The position numbers were made by a program, and so were the translations under genes. The notes beneath the pieces were generated by a model. The model saw only the letters and a list, made by a program, of their open reading frames with translations. It was not told the DNA's origin and made no database searches. A stretch of DNA of 64,000 bases from Treponema sp. GTDB lineage: Bacteria > Spirochaetota > Spirochaetia > Treponematales > Breznakiellaceae. The stretch's first letter is position 1; the number at the start of each line of letters is the position of its first letter. Where the stretch lies: NCBI GenBank assembly GCA_031265845.1, contig JAISCC010000105.1, forward strand, positions 1 through 64,000. The letters are read 5' to 3'. Shown here piece after piece: positions 8,300 through 15,666 of the stretch.

Positions 8300-9901
8300 T
8301 TACGCTGTCCGGCGCAACCGCACATGCTCAATATCGTAGCTGAAAAGCTCCCGCAGATCGTTCAAGCCGAGCGCCATCAGCGCCATGCGGTCGATGCCTA
8401 TGCCCCACGCCGCGACCGGCACATTCACGCCGAGCGACGCCGTAACTTCCGGGCGAAAGACGCCTGAGCCGCCAAGCTCAAACCAGCCGAGCGCCGGGTG
8501 CTTTATATGCACTTCCACCGAAGGTTCCGTGAAGGGAAAATAGCCCGGCACGTATTTCACCTCTTTCGCGCCGGCGACCTCAACAGCGAACATTTCGAGA
8601 AAGCCAAGCAGGGTGCGGAGATTCACCTCTTCGCCCAGCACTATGCCTTCGGTTTGGTAGAAGTCGGATAGATGAGTCGCGTCCACACGGTCGTAGCGGA
8701 AACACCGGAGCATTCCAAAGTACTTGCCCGGAATCTTCGCGTGGGGCAGGGTTTTCGCGGACATGACGGTTCCCTGACTGCGGAGTATGAGCCGTTTGGT
8801 GAACTCGCGGTCAAAGGCGTAACTCCAGCCCCGGCTGCCCGTATCGCCGCCGTTTTCGTGCGCCGCCGCGACCTGCGAAAGCCACGGCTCCTCAATGCAT
8901 TGCGCGTGTTGCGGTTCGGTGATGCGGTACACGTCATGGATGTCCCGCGCCGAATGGAATTGGGGCATGAAGAGCGCGTCCGAATTCCAGAATTCGGTCT
9001 CCACAAGAGGCCCGTCAAATTCCTCAAAACCCAGGGACACGAGTTTGTCCTTCACATCCTCAAGAAATTTTGCGTAGGGATTCGTACGCCCCGGTATAAG
9101 GCGAGTGGGCGGCACATGCACGTTGTAGGCGCGGAACGTTGCGGTTTTCCACGCGCCGGTTTCAAGCATGTCCGGCGTGAGGGCGCCGGTTTCCTCTCCG
9201 GTAAGCCCGGCCCGCTCAAGCGCCGAGGCCACAGCGTTCCGCTCTTCGGAAAAGCCGAACACAACGGTTTCGCGGTCGAATTCACGGAACGCCGCGCCGC
9301 TTGCGCCGCGTTTCTTCGCAATGCCCGCGACAGCCGCCCGCTCTTCGGCGGAAAGCTCCGCCGCCGCAATGACGCCGCTTTCTGCGGCTTTGTCGAGCAG
9401 TCTGCGGATGAGCGCGAGGCGTTCCGCCGCCGCGCCTGCGGCAGGGCGTCCGTTTTGCGATGTGTCCTCAGGATAGATGTACGCGATCCGCTTGTCGCTG
9501 TTCATGGCGAGAACGCCCAGCTTGGAAAGCGACCCAAACGCGCTGCCCGCGTCTTTATTGTCAAGTTTCAATGTAGAGGCGATTTCAGGCAGGCTCATGC
9601 CCTGTTGTATCCTGACCAGTTCTATGATCCGCTCTTCAGGCGTCCCCTGTTCCTTCCATTGCCTGCCCAAATCGGTTAATTCAAAAAATACGGCGGTTTC
9701 ACGGCGAATTTCCCGCGCCAAACCTTTGCCTACAAGCCAAGAAAGCGCCTGATTGCCGTTTCCGCTCTTAAAATTGAGGTCTTTTTCAACCTTGTCAACA
9801 AACATCTCATCGCCTTTCTTATAAAAGAGGATGATCTTTATCTCCAGCGGGTGAAGGTTTTTTATCGCCGCGTCAGCCGCTGTTGTTGTGTCAGCATTCA
9901 T
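8300..9901 (-). CDS. pheS: Phenylalanyl-tRNA synthetase alpha chain, archaeal/eukaryal type
   Basis: Catalytic subunit of the alpha2-beta2 enzyme that charges tRNA-Phe. At 533 aa it is much longer than a typical bacterial PheS (~330-350) and carries winged-helix-like N-terminal domains (residues ~15-150) as in archaeal and cytosolic eukaryal enzymes. Class II motifs are present: motif 2 region GKYFGMLRCFRYDRVDATHLSDFYQTEG, and motif 3 near FELGGSGVFRPEV and AWGIGIDRMALMALG. Spirochaetes are known to carry this archaeal-type gene by ancient transfer. The start at 9901 is supported by GGAGATAGT-ATG; the track start lies seven codons upstream. The partner pheT is not adjacent and is not in this window. 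Confidence 0.95.
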   Translation of the reverse strand: MNADTTTAADAAIKNLHPLEIKIILFYKKGDEMFVDKVEKDLNFKSGNGNQALSWLVGKGLAREIRRETAVFFELTDLGRQWKEQGTPEERIIELVRIQQGMSLPEIASTLKLDNKDAGSAFGSLSKLGVLAMNSDKRIAYIYPEDTSQNGRPAAGAAAERLALIRRLLDKAAESGVIAAAELSAEERAAVAGIAKKRGASGAAFREFDRETVVFGFSEERNAVASALERAGLTGEETGALTPDMLETGAWKTATFRAYNVHVPPTRLIPGRTNPYAKFLEDVKDKLVSLGFEEFDGPLVETEFWNSDALFMPQFHSARDIHDVYRITEPQHAQCIEEPWLSQVAAAHENGGDTGSRGWSYAFDREFTKRLILRSQGTVMSAKTLPHAKIPGKYFGMLRCFRYDRVDATHLSDFYQTEGIVLGEEVNLRTLLGFLEMFAVEVAGAKEVKYVPGYFPFTEPSVEVHIKHPALGWFELGGSGVFRPEVTASLGVNVPVAAWGIGIDRMALMALGLNDLRELFSYDIEHVRLRRTA

Positions 9902-9979
9902 ACTATCTCCAGTGCTTCTCATAATAGCAGGTTTTTATGGCAGATGCAAGGCGGCGCCCCTGGGCTGCGGTTTTTGAAA

Positions 9980-11430
9980 CGGGATCATTCATACATTCTT
10001 TGTCGAACAGCCCCGCCAGCGGTACACGTTCAGCCATTACACGGTGGACGGAGAGGAGATCGAAGGCGATGTTTCCATCCTGCACAAGGACGTAACGGCG
10101 AGCGGCATGCCCCCCAGCCCGCGACCCTTAAAATCGACGGGGCTTCGATAACTATTCCCGTTCCTGCCGAGGGTGTGAATACTATAAATGTTTCCGCCGT
10201 GGTGTCGGGTGGAGTGGTTGCTGACTTTTCCGACCCCAGCGGGATATTAGCGGGAAAGACAATAAATCTCGATCTGTCCGCACCGAACGGGATGGGCGCG
10301 GGTCAAGACGGCAGAATCAACTACTCGGTGATTTCCATGATCGAGAATGCTTTCAAAACCAAAGGCGCGGCCGCCGTGTTGTCTGATACCGGCCCGGCGA
10401 TTCCGGTGTTTGATGTATCCCGTGGCAATGATTCCATATCAGCATTGATTGATTCAAAGGGGATTACGGCACAAAATCCCGAAGTCAAAATCGTAAATGG
10501 TATTACGGCACGCTACAAGAGCGGAAACAAAATCTTGGAAGTATCCGCCACATGCAACTATCCGGAAGCATATATTGTAGTGAACTTGCCGTATTGCAGA
10601 TCCAAGCAATATCATATATGCGGACGAAACTTTAATGCTTACCGAATATGGCGGTGAAATTACACTTGCCGACTTTTTGGCGGCCTATACAAATTGCGGT
10701 TTCAATCTGGACGGGGAAAACAACTTCATGCCCAAGCTCCGCCTTATATCCACAATGATGGGCAACGAGCTTTCTTTCAATATCACTGACACGGCCAAGA
10801 GCTACGACCTACAAGCTGTTCGACCGCTACCACGACAAGGGCAAGCTGGCAAACCTTGATAAATTTTATGCCGAGCTACGCCTTCGCCGGGTTTGAAAAT
10901 CTATATGAAAACACCGGGAACCTGTCATTGCCGAGTAGGCAAGGCGGATACAAAATCAAGAACTTTGCAACGGAAAGCCACCCATTGAATGGTTTTGCCT
11001 CTGAAGGAGCGCGCTTTTTCCAATACGCCACGGGTAGCGCGCGAACCTCGTCCGGTGCGGTCAAAATTATGCGCGCGCCGACTGAATCCATCGCCGCATT
11101 CAAGGCCAAGTCGAACGGGGAATCCATGTCACTGACTTTTCCCCGCGACATCAACTATGCCAAAGACGATTCCGGTATTACAAAGCTAATCGGCGCGACA
11201 TCCGAAGGTTTCGGCGCCCTGTACGCAAGCAAGCGCGATACCGGACTCTATGGGGTTTTGGAATTACAAGACTGGGCTAATGACACTCCGCCCGCCACGA
11301 AAACCGCAACCGACTTCGAGGTTGCGGGCAGGAAGCGGCCTTCGGTGGAGTTCAATCAACTCTTCTCCTCTGTAATTAAACCGTACACAAATCAAAACCC
11401 CGCTCTCATTTTAACAGGGAATCCCATGCT
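9980..11430 (+). pseudogene. Decayed gene region, several frames
   Basis: About 1.45 kb in which protein-like sequence jumps between all three plus-strand frames. Pieces include a frame with YTFSHYTVDGEEIEGDVSI (about 10020-10110), then ATLKIDGASITIPVP to about 10600, then TEYGGEITLADFLAAYTNCG (10639-10800), then KLFDRYHDKGKLANLDKFYAEL (about 10810-10880), then NLYENTGNLSLPSRQGG to about 11430. Read together they look like one or two genes broken by at least three frameshifts, with no start codon or ribosome site in front. I do not recognise the family. The three ORFs in the track (9851, 10635 and 10856) are pieces of this and should not be taken as separate proteins. Sequencing error could explain some shifts, but not the lack of an intact 5' end. 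Confidence 0.55.
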
Positions 11431-11534
11431 CCACGCCATCCTTGACGGCAGGCGCCGTACAAGTCCCGAAGCGCATCGGGGTCGCTGTAGAGGAGGGAGA
11501 ACACGCTGTCTTTGTACTGTACGCCGCGCAACAA
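11406..11534 (-). pseudogene. N-terminal fragment of a PDDEXK-type transposase
   Basis: The minus strand encodes VQYKDSVFSLLYSDPDALRD followed by LYGA, the characteristic beginning of the PD-(D/E)XK nuclease family transposases (Rpn/PDDEXK_2 type) that are very common in treponemes and other gut bacteria. After LYGA the frame continues for only ~15 unrelated residues to a stop, so only the first ~30 residues remain. The catalytic residues are absent. It abuts the decayed plus-strand region and marks a past insertion. Confidence 0.6.
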
Positions 11535-11595
11535 TCACTCGCATATTTAAAAAACGAAATTATCAGAGGTTATTCATAAATTCCTTAAATTAGAG

Positions 11596-11624
11596 TTGAC
11601 ATAAATAATATTGTGTGGTATATT
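11596..11624 (+). promoter_or_regulatory. Promoter of the tRNA-Thr/rpmG/secE/nusG block
   Basis: TTGACA, 17 bp, TATATT: consensus or near-consensus boxes with ideal spacing, 12 bp upstream of tRNA-Thr. It is a plausible start of the whole translation-transcription gene block. Confidence 0.8.
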
Positions 11625-11636
11625 ACTTTCAATCTT

Positions 11637-11709
11637 GCCCTTGTAGCTCAGTCGGCAGAGCATATCCATGGTAAGGATAAGGTCAACGGTTCGATTCCGT
11701 TCGAGGGCT
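11637..11709 (+). tRNA. tRNA-Thr (GGT)
   Basis: Acceptor stem GCCCTTG/CGAGGGC, D arm GCTCAGTCGGCAGAGC, anticodon stem TATCC/GGATA around ATGGTAA (anticodon GGT), T arm ending CGGTTCGATTCCG. CCA is not encoded. A tRNA-Thr ahead of rpmG is a common bacterial arrangement. Confidence 0.95.
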
Positions 11710-11793
11710 TGTTGAGAGTATGGAAGGAATTTCTGAAAATGTCAACCTGCGGGACGACGGTTTCGGCGGTTCTCATTATAACCGGAGGAAGGT

Positions 11794-11967
11794 ATGGCGA
11801 CAAAGAAAACGGCGATTGAACTTATTGCGCTTCAGTGTAGCGAGTGTAAACGGAAGAACTATACAACCAAGAAAAACAGGCGGAATTCTCAGGAAAAGTT
11901 TGAATTCAGTAAGTATTGTCCTTTCGACCGTAAGCACACCATTCATAAAGAGACAAAAATCAAGTGA
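11794..11967 (+). CDS. rpmG: Ribosomal protein bL33
   Basis: A 57-aa protein too short for the ORF track. GGAGGAAGGT directly precedes the ATG. The sequence ([47 protein letters not shown]) is a clear bL33 of the large ribosomal subunit. Zinc-type bL33 proteins carry two CxxC pairs. Here the first pair, CSEC, is intact but the second reads CPFD, so three of four ligands remain; this is either a zinc site with a substituted ligand or a form losing zinc. It lies between tRNA-Thr and tRNA-Trp, the usual position. Confidence 0.95.
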   Translation: MATKKTAIELIALQCSECKRKNYTTKKNRRNSQEKFEFSKYCPFDRKHTIHKETKIK

Positions 11968-11968
11968 G

Positions 11969-12025
11969 CTTGTTTCCAAACGCGAACCCAAGATTCGGGT
12001 TGGTTTTGGAACGGTTTCAAGCAAT
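11969..12025. repeat. Intergenic palindrome of the CAAAAC/GTTTTG family
   Basis: Just after rpmG the sequence GTTTCCAAACGCGAACCC, a short loop, and GGGTTGGTTTTGGAAC form an imperfect hairpin. It shares the outer CAAAAC/GTTTTG and inner CGAAC elements with the perfect copy at 32279-32321. It has no U-tract, so it is unlikely to be a simple terminator; it may be an RNA processing site before tRNA-Trp. Confidence 0.45.
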
Positions 12026-12085
12026 TGACTTCTAAAATTTGTATGTGTTGAAGTTTTTCAGACGGGTTTTGTCTGGAATCTTTCT

Positions 12086-12158
12086 AGGCCAGTAGCTCTA
12101 ATGGTAGAGCGTCGGTCTCCAAAACCGAATGTTGTGGGTTCGAGTCCTACCTGGCCTG
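12086..12158 (+). tRNA. tRNA-Trp (CCA)
   Basis: Acceptor stem AGGCCAG/CTGGCCT, D arm AGCTCTAATGGTAGAGC, anticodon stem TCGGT/ACCGA around CTCCAAA (anticodon CCA), T arm GTGGGTTCGAGTCCTAC, discriminator G. It sits between rpmG and secE, a conserved position for tRNA-Trp. Confidence 0.95.
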
Positions 12159-12231
12159 TCGGTGTCTTCACGTGTCCGCATGGATACAGATCTTGCTCTG
12201 CGCAAGGATTGAAACTGATAAAGAGGCTCCC

Positions 12232-12432
12232 ATGGAAACGACAAAGAAAAAAGAAAATAAACTCGTTGCTTTTGCAAAAGAATCGTATGCGGAACTCCGC
12301 AAGGTGGTATGGCCAAGCAGGGAAGACGTGATCAGTTCTGTAAAAGTTGTCATCATCTCCACCGTTATTATTGCGGCTGTATTGGGATTGATTGACGTGC
12401 TGTTGCTTTTCGGCGTACAGGCGATATTTTAA
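12232..12432 (+). CDS. secE: Preprotein translocase subunit SecE
   Basis: A 66-aa single-membrane-span SecE that clamps SecY in the SecYEG channel. The cytoplasmic amphipathic segment FAKESYAELRKVVWPSREDV carries the conserved (E/K)VxWP motif, followed by one transmembrane helix (VVIISTVIIAAVLGLIDVLLLF). The track starts 20 codons earlier, but METTKKKENK is the family-like start. The GAGG a few bases upstream is a weak ribosome site, and the gene is probably expressed from the upstream tRNA/rpmG promoter. Confidence 0.95.
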   Translation: METTKKKENKLVAFAKESYAELRKVVWPSREDVISSVKVVIISTVIIAAVLGLIDVLLLFGVQAIF

Positions 12433-12530
12433 TTAATTTTCATAATGCGGTTTGCGTGGAGCCAAGGAAGCCGTTCTGGTTGCCCTAAGGCGGAGTGGCG
12501 GCGGCATTCGGCTTAAAAAAAAGGACAAAC

Positions 12531-13088
12531 ATGGCTACAGGTTGGTATATCCTTCATGTCTACTCAGGATTTGAAAGTAGAATAGAAAAAACTATCCGTA
12601 TGATGATTGATTCTGGAGATCTAGATAAAGAGATTGTACGGGATGTCAAAGCGCCCTCTGAATCTACGGTGGAAATAAAAGATGGGAAGAAGCGCACTCA
12701 AACCCGGTTGATGCTTCCGGGCTATATGCTGGTTGAGATGGATCTTCCTGATGATAATTGGAAGACTACCTGTCAAAAGATACGGCAAATTCAGGGTGTC
12801 ACCGGTTTTGTTGGAACCCCTGTCGCGAAAAAGCCCCAGCCCCTCCCTTCAGAAGAGGCGCGTTCCATCCTACAGAAATCCGGCGACATCAAGGGAGAGC
12901 GCTTCATCCACGCCCGCCAGTCGTTTTCCGAAGGCGAACAGGTTAAAATTGTTGACGGACCCTTTGAATCGTTCACCGGCGTTATTGAAGAGATCGATCC
13001 GTCGCGGAACAAGCTCAAGGTTATGGTGGGCATCTTCGGCAGAAATACGCCGGTTGAAGTGGATTTGTTGCAAGTGGAAAAGGTATAA
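12531..13088 (+). CDS. nusG: Transcription elongation/termination factor NusG
   Basis: A 185-aa NusG that binds the RNA polymerase clamp and links transcription to Rho or to ribosomes. The NGN domain opens with ATGWYILHVYSGFESRIEK and includes MLPGYMLVEMD and the VTGFVGT strand; the C-terminal KOW domain contains GEQVKIVDGPFESFTGVIEEID. The ATG at 12531, with AAGGA upstream, is the correct start; the track adds 12 spurious residues. It lies downstream of secE in the conserved secE-nusG-rplK order. Confidence 0.96.
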   Translation: MATGWYILHVYSGFESRIEKTIRMMIDSGDLDKEIVRDVKAPSESTVEIKDGKKRTQTRLMLPGYMLVEMDLPDDNWKTTCQKIRQIQGVTGFVGTPVAKKPQPLPSEEARSILQKSGDIKGERFIHARQSFSEGEQVKIVDGPFESFTGVIEEIDPSRNKLKVMVGIFGRNTPVEVDLLQVEKV

Positions 13089-13148
13089 GCGGGGGGAGAT
13101 GGATGCGGAGCGTCATTCGGGAGCCGTCCGAAGGCTTCAGAGCGCGTT

Positions 13149-13220
13149 TTGCGATTTCCCTCTTTATTATAGAAAGTAGGAGAGGGGCGTAGCTCCCTCG
13201 CCAGATGTGAAAAATCGCAA
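13149..13220 (+). promoter_or_regulatory. Structured leader upstream of rplK
   Basis: An outer 9-bp perfect stem TTGCGATTT/AAATCGCAA encloses CCCTCT/AGAGGG and a small GGGGCGTAGCTCCC hairpin, about 40-110 bases before rplK. In many bacteria ribosomal protein L1 represses the L11-L1 operon by binding an rRNA-like leader in this position. Assigning this fold to L1 is an inference from position only. Confidence 0.4.
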
Positions 13221-13258
13221 TTCTGCAAGTTGTCACATCACACTACAAAGGAGAAGAT

Positions 13259-13690
13259 ATGGCAAAGAAAAAAATCATCGCGCTTATTAAACTGCAATGT
13301 CCTGCCGGTAAAGCGACGCCCGCTCCGCCCGTAGGTCCTGCGCTTGGTCCGCACGGGGTGAGCGCCCCTCAGTTTGTCCAGCAGTTCAACGACAGGACAA
13401 AGTCAATGGAGCCGGGGCTTGTAATACCGGCGGTCATCACTGTGTATGCGGACAAGACGTTTACCTTTATTCTCAAGACCCCGCCCGCGTCGGTGTTGAT
13501 CAAGAAGGCGGTGGGCATTGAAAAGGGGTCGCGTGAGTCGCACAAAACCAAGGTCGGCACACTTTCCATGGCGAAATTGGAAGAAATCGCCAAACTAAAG
13601 GCGCCTGACTTGTCGGCGAAAGATATTGAAGGCGCGAAAAAGATCATAGCGGGTACCGCCCGTTCCATGGGTGTTGAGGTGGAAAGATGA
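13259..13690 (+). CDS. rplK: Ribosomal protein uL11
   Basis: A 143-aa large-subunit protein at the GTPase-associated centre, where it binds 23S rRNA with L10 and L12. Landmarks are [21 protein letters not shown] (proline-rich N-terminal switch region), [18 protein letters not shown] and the C-terminal RNA-binding [17 protein letters not shown] precedes the start. The stop overlaps the rplA start (ATGA), giving translational coupling in the classical L11-L1 order. Confidence 0.97.
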   Translation: MAKKKIIALIKLQCPAGKATPAPPVGPALGPHGVSAPQFVQQFNDRTKSMEPGLVIPAVITVYADKTFTFILKTPPASVLIKKAVGIEKGSRESHKTKVGTLSMAKLEEIAKLKAPDLSAKDIEGAKKIIAGTARSMGVEVER

Positions 13691-14364
13691 AGCGCGGCAA
13701 AAAATACCGCGATGCGGTCAAGAAATACGATGTTGCGGCAGTTTACGAAGCGAAAGCCGCTTTTGATCTGGTCAAGACAATGGCGTTCGCCGCATTTGAC
13801 GAGACTATCGATCTGTCGGTGAAGCTCCGCCTGAAGAAGAGCCAGTCTGTGCGCGATACGGTGGTGCTTCCCTATCAGTTTAAGGCTGAAAAACGGGTGC
13901 TGGTGTTTTGCAAGCCTGAAAAAGAAACCGAGGCGAAAGAAGCGGGCGCGTCTTATGTCGGCGCCGACGACCTTATCGAAAAGGTGAAGGGCGGCTGGCT
14001 TGATTTTGATGTCGCGGTCGCCACGCCGGACATGATGAAAGATGTCGGCAAGCTCGGCATGGTGTTGGGGCGCCGCGGACTTATGCCCAATCCCAAGACC
14101 GGAACCGTCACCTTTGATCTCAAAGGAGCGCTTGCGGAGCTTAAAAAGGGACGCACCGAATTCCGCGCGGACAAGACCGGCGTTGTCCACCTTGCCGTCG
14201 GCAAAGTGAGCATGGACAGCGACAAACTGACGGAAAACGCGAAAACCGTTGTCGCGGAGATCAAACGGAAAAAGCCTGCGGACGCGAAGGGTGATTTTAT
14301 TCTGTCCCTTTCGGTCGCGGCAACCATGGGGCCCGGCGTGTGGGTTTCCATTAAGGAGGAATAA
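13687..14364 (+). CDS. rplA: Ribosomal protein uL1
   Basis: A 225-aa L1-stalk protein that also represses its own operon in many bacteria. Seen in sequence: the N-terminal [14 protein letters not shown], the central [26 protein letters not shown] signature, and [15 protein letters not shown] near the C terminus. It overlaps rplK by 4 bp and rplJ by 1 bp (TAATG). Confidence 0.97.
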   Translation: MKRGKKYRDAVKKYDVAAVYEAKAAFDLVKTMAFAAFDETIDLSVKLRLKKSQSVRDTVVLPYQFKAEKRVLVFCKPEKETEAKEAGASYVGADDLIEKVKGGWLDFDVAVATPDMMKDVGKLGMVLGRRGLMPNPKTGTVTFDLKGALAELKKGRTEFRADKTGVVHLAVGKVSMDSDKLTENAKTVVAEIKRKKPADAKGDFILSLSVAATMGPGVWVSIKEE

Positions 14365-14903
14365 TGGCTATTGTTGCGAAAAAAGAACAGCCGACGAAAG
14401 TCGCGGGAATAAACGAGTTGAAAGAGGCTTTTAGCGTCGCTCCCGACTTTATTTTTGCGGACTATCGTGGTCTTACCGTAGAGCAGATATCCAATCTTCG
14501 AAAGCGCCTTACAGCCAAAGAAGCGACTTTCAAGGTCGTGAAGAATAATTTTGCCCGCATCGCGTTTGAGCGGCTCTCATTGCCTGACGTGTCGTCCTAC
14601 CTTGCAGGGCCTACGGCGGTTGCTATTGCGCCCAGGGATTCAAACGAAGTGGCGAAAGCCCTCCTTGACTTCACCAAAGAAGCGCCGCGTCTCAAGGTAA
14701 AGGGCGCTCTTATCGGCTCGTCGGTGTACACTCTTCAACAGGTGGACGCCTTTTCCAAACTGCCGGGCAAGTTGCAGCTTGTTTCCATGCTTATGTCCTG
14801 CATGAATGGACCAGCCCGCAATCTCGCGGCTGCTCTCAACGATGTCAATGCGCGTCTCGTGCGGACGATCAAAGCTGTCGGAGACAAGAAGGCGGAAGGT
14901 TGA
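14364..14903 (+). CDS. rplJ: Ribosomal protein uL10
   Basis: A 179-aa L10, which anchors L12 dimers to the ribosome stalk base. Landmarks are FADYRGLTVEQISNLRKRL and KVVKNNFARIAFE, followed by the C-terminal helix (ARLVRTIKAVGDKKAEG) that binds L12. The start overlaps the rplA stop by one base with GGAGG just upstream. A 149-bp spacer before rplL contains no ORF. Confidence 0.96.
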   Translation: MAIVAKKEQPTKVAGINELKEAFSVAPDFIFADYRGLTVEQISNLRKRLTAKEATFKVVKNNFARIAFERLSLPDVSSYLAGPTAVAIAPRDSNEVAKALLDFTKEAPRLKVKGALIGSSVYTLQQVDAFSKLPGKLQLVSMLMSCMNGPARNLAAALNDVNARLVRTIKAVGDKKAEG

Positions 14904-15052
14904 AACTGGAGCGTTTCCCACAACTGTCGCTCTGCGCGTTTTGGGAAAACCTCACTGTTCATAAAACCGTCAGGCTTCGTTGCTGCCGTTCCTGTCGGTT
15001 CATTATAAGTGTATCTGTATAGATAACATATTTTATTTTAGGAGAAGATAAT

Positions 15053-15445
15053 ATGGCAGAACTTACAGCGGATCAGATTTTAGACGCCATTGCGTCTATG
15101 ACCGTTCTTGAAGTTTCGGAACTGGTCAAAAAAATGGAAGAAAAATTCGGCGTTTCTGCGGCGGCTCCCGTAGCAGTCGCGGCGGTTGGCGCGGCGCCCG
15201 GCGCGGAGGCTGCGGCGGCGGAAGAAGAGAAGACCGAATTCAACGTCATCCTCAAGGCGTTTGACGATTCCAAGAAAATCGCGGTCATCAAGGAAGTCCG
15301 CAGCCTTACCGGTCTTGGCCTTAAAGAAGCCAAAGAACTGGTTGAAGGCGCGCCCAAGCCTCTGAAAGAAGGCGTTTCCAAAGAAGACGCCGCGAAGATC
15401 AAAGAGTCCGTTACCGCCGCAGGCGGCACGGTGGAGATTCAGTAA
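15053..15445 (+). CDS. rplL: Ribosomal protein bL12 (L7/L12)
   Basis: A 130-aa stalk protein that recruits translational GTPases. It has an N-terminal dimerisation domain ([28 protein letters not shown]), an alanine/glycine-rich hinge, and the conserved C-terminal domain [22 protein letters not shown] plus [27 protein letters not shown] precedes the start. An attenuator-like hairpin follows before rpoB. Confidence 0.97.
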   Translation: MAELTADQILDAIASMTVLEVSELVKKMEEKFGVSAAAPVAVAAVGAAPGAEAAAAEEEKTEFNVILKAFDDSKKIAVIKEVRSLTGLGLKEAKELVEGAPKPLKEGVSKEDAAKIKESVTAAGGTVEIQ

Positions 15446-15526
15446 CCATCGGCAAGCGTTTGGCAACGGCTTGCGTTGACAACGTTGCAATACCTGACAG
15501 AGGCGCGGCGCGTTGCTGGACAAGAG

Positions 15527-15562
15527 GCAGGCGGTAAAATTTTTACCGCCTGCGTTCTATTT
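15527..15562 (+). terminator. rplL-rpoB attenuator
   Basis: A perfect 12-bp stem GCAGGCGGTAAA/TTTACCGCCTGC with a 3-nt loop, followed by GTTCTATTTT. The location between rplL and rpoB matches the partial terminator known in E. coli, which lowers polymerase gene expression relative to ribosomal protein genes. The imperfect T-run fits partial rather than full termination. Confidence 0.75.
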
Positions 15563-15666
15563 TGCAGGTTCATAGAGTTTTCCCGCAGGCGCGTTGTAAG
15601 GCGTTGATGAATGGGCGAGCCTGTGGAAAATTAAAAAAGTATAACGCAATAATTCAGGAGGGTTTC

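Noticed and set aside
15562-15666. Track start of rpoB at 15562 (35 extra residues).
   Set aside because: It overlaps the attenuator hairpin; the GTG at 15667 has a perfect AGGAGGG and matches family N termini.
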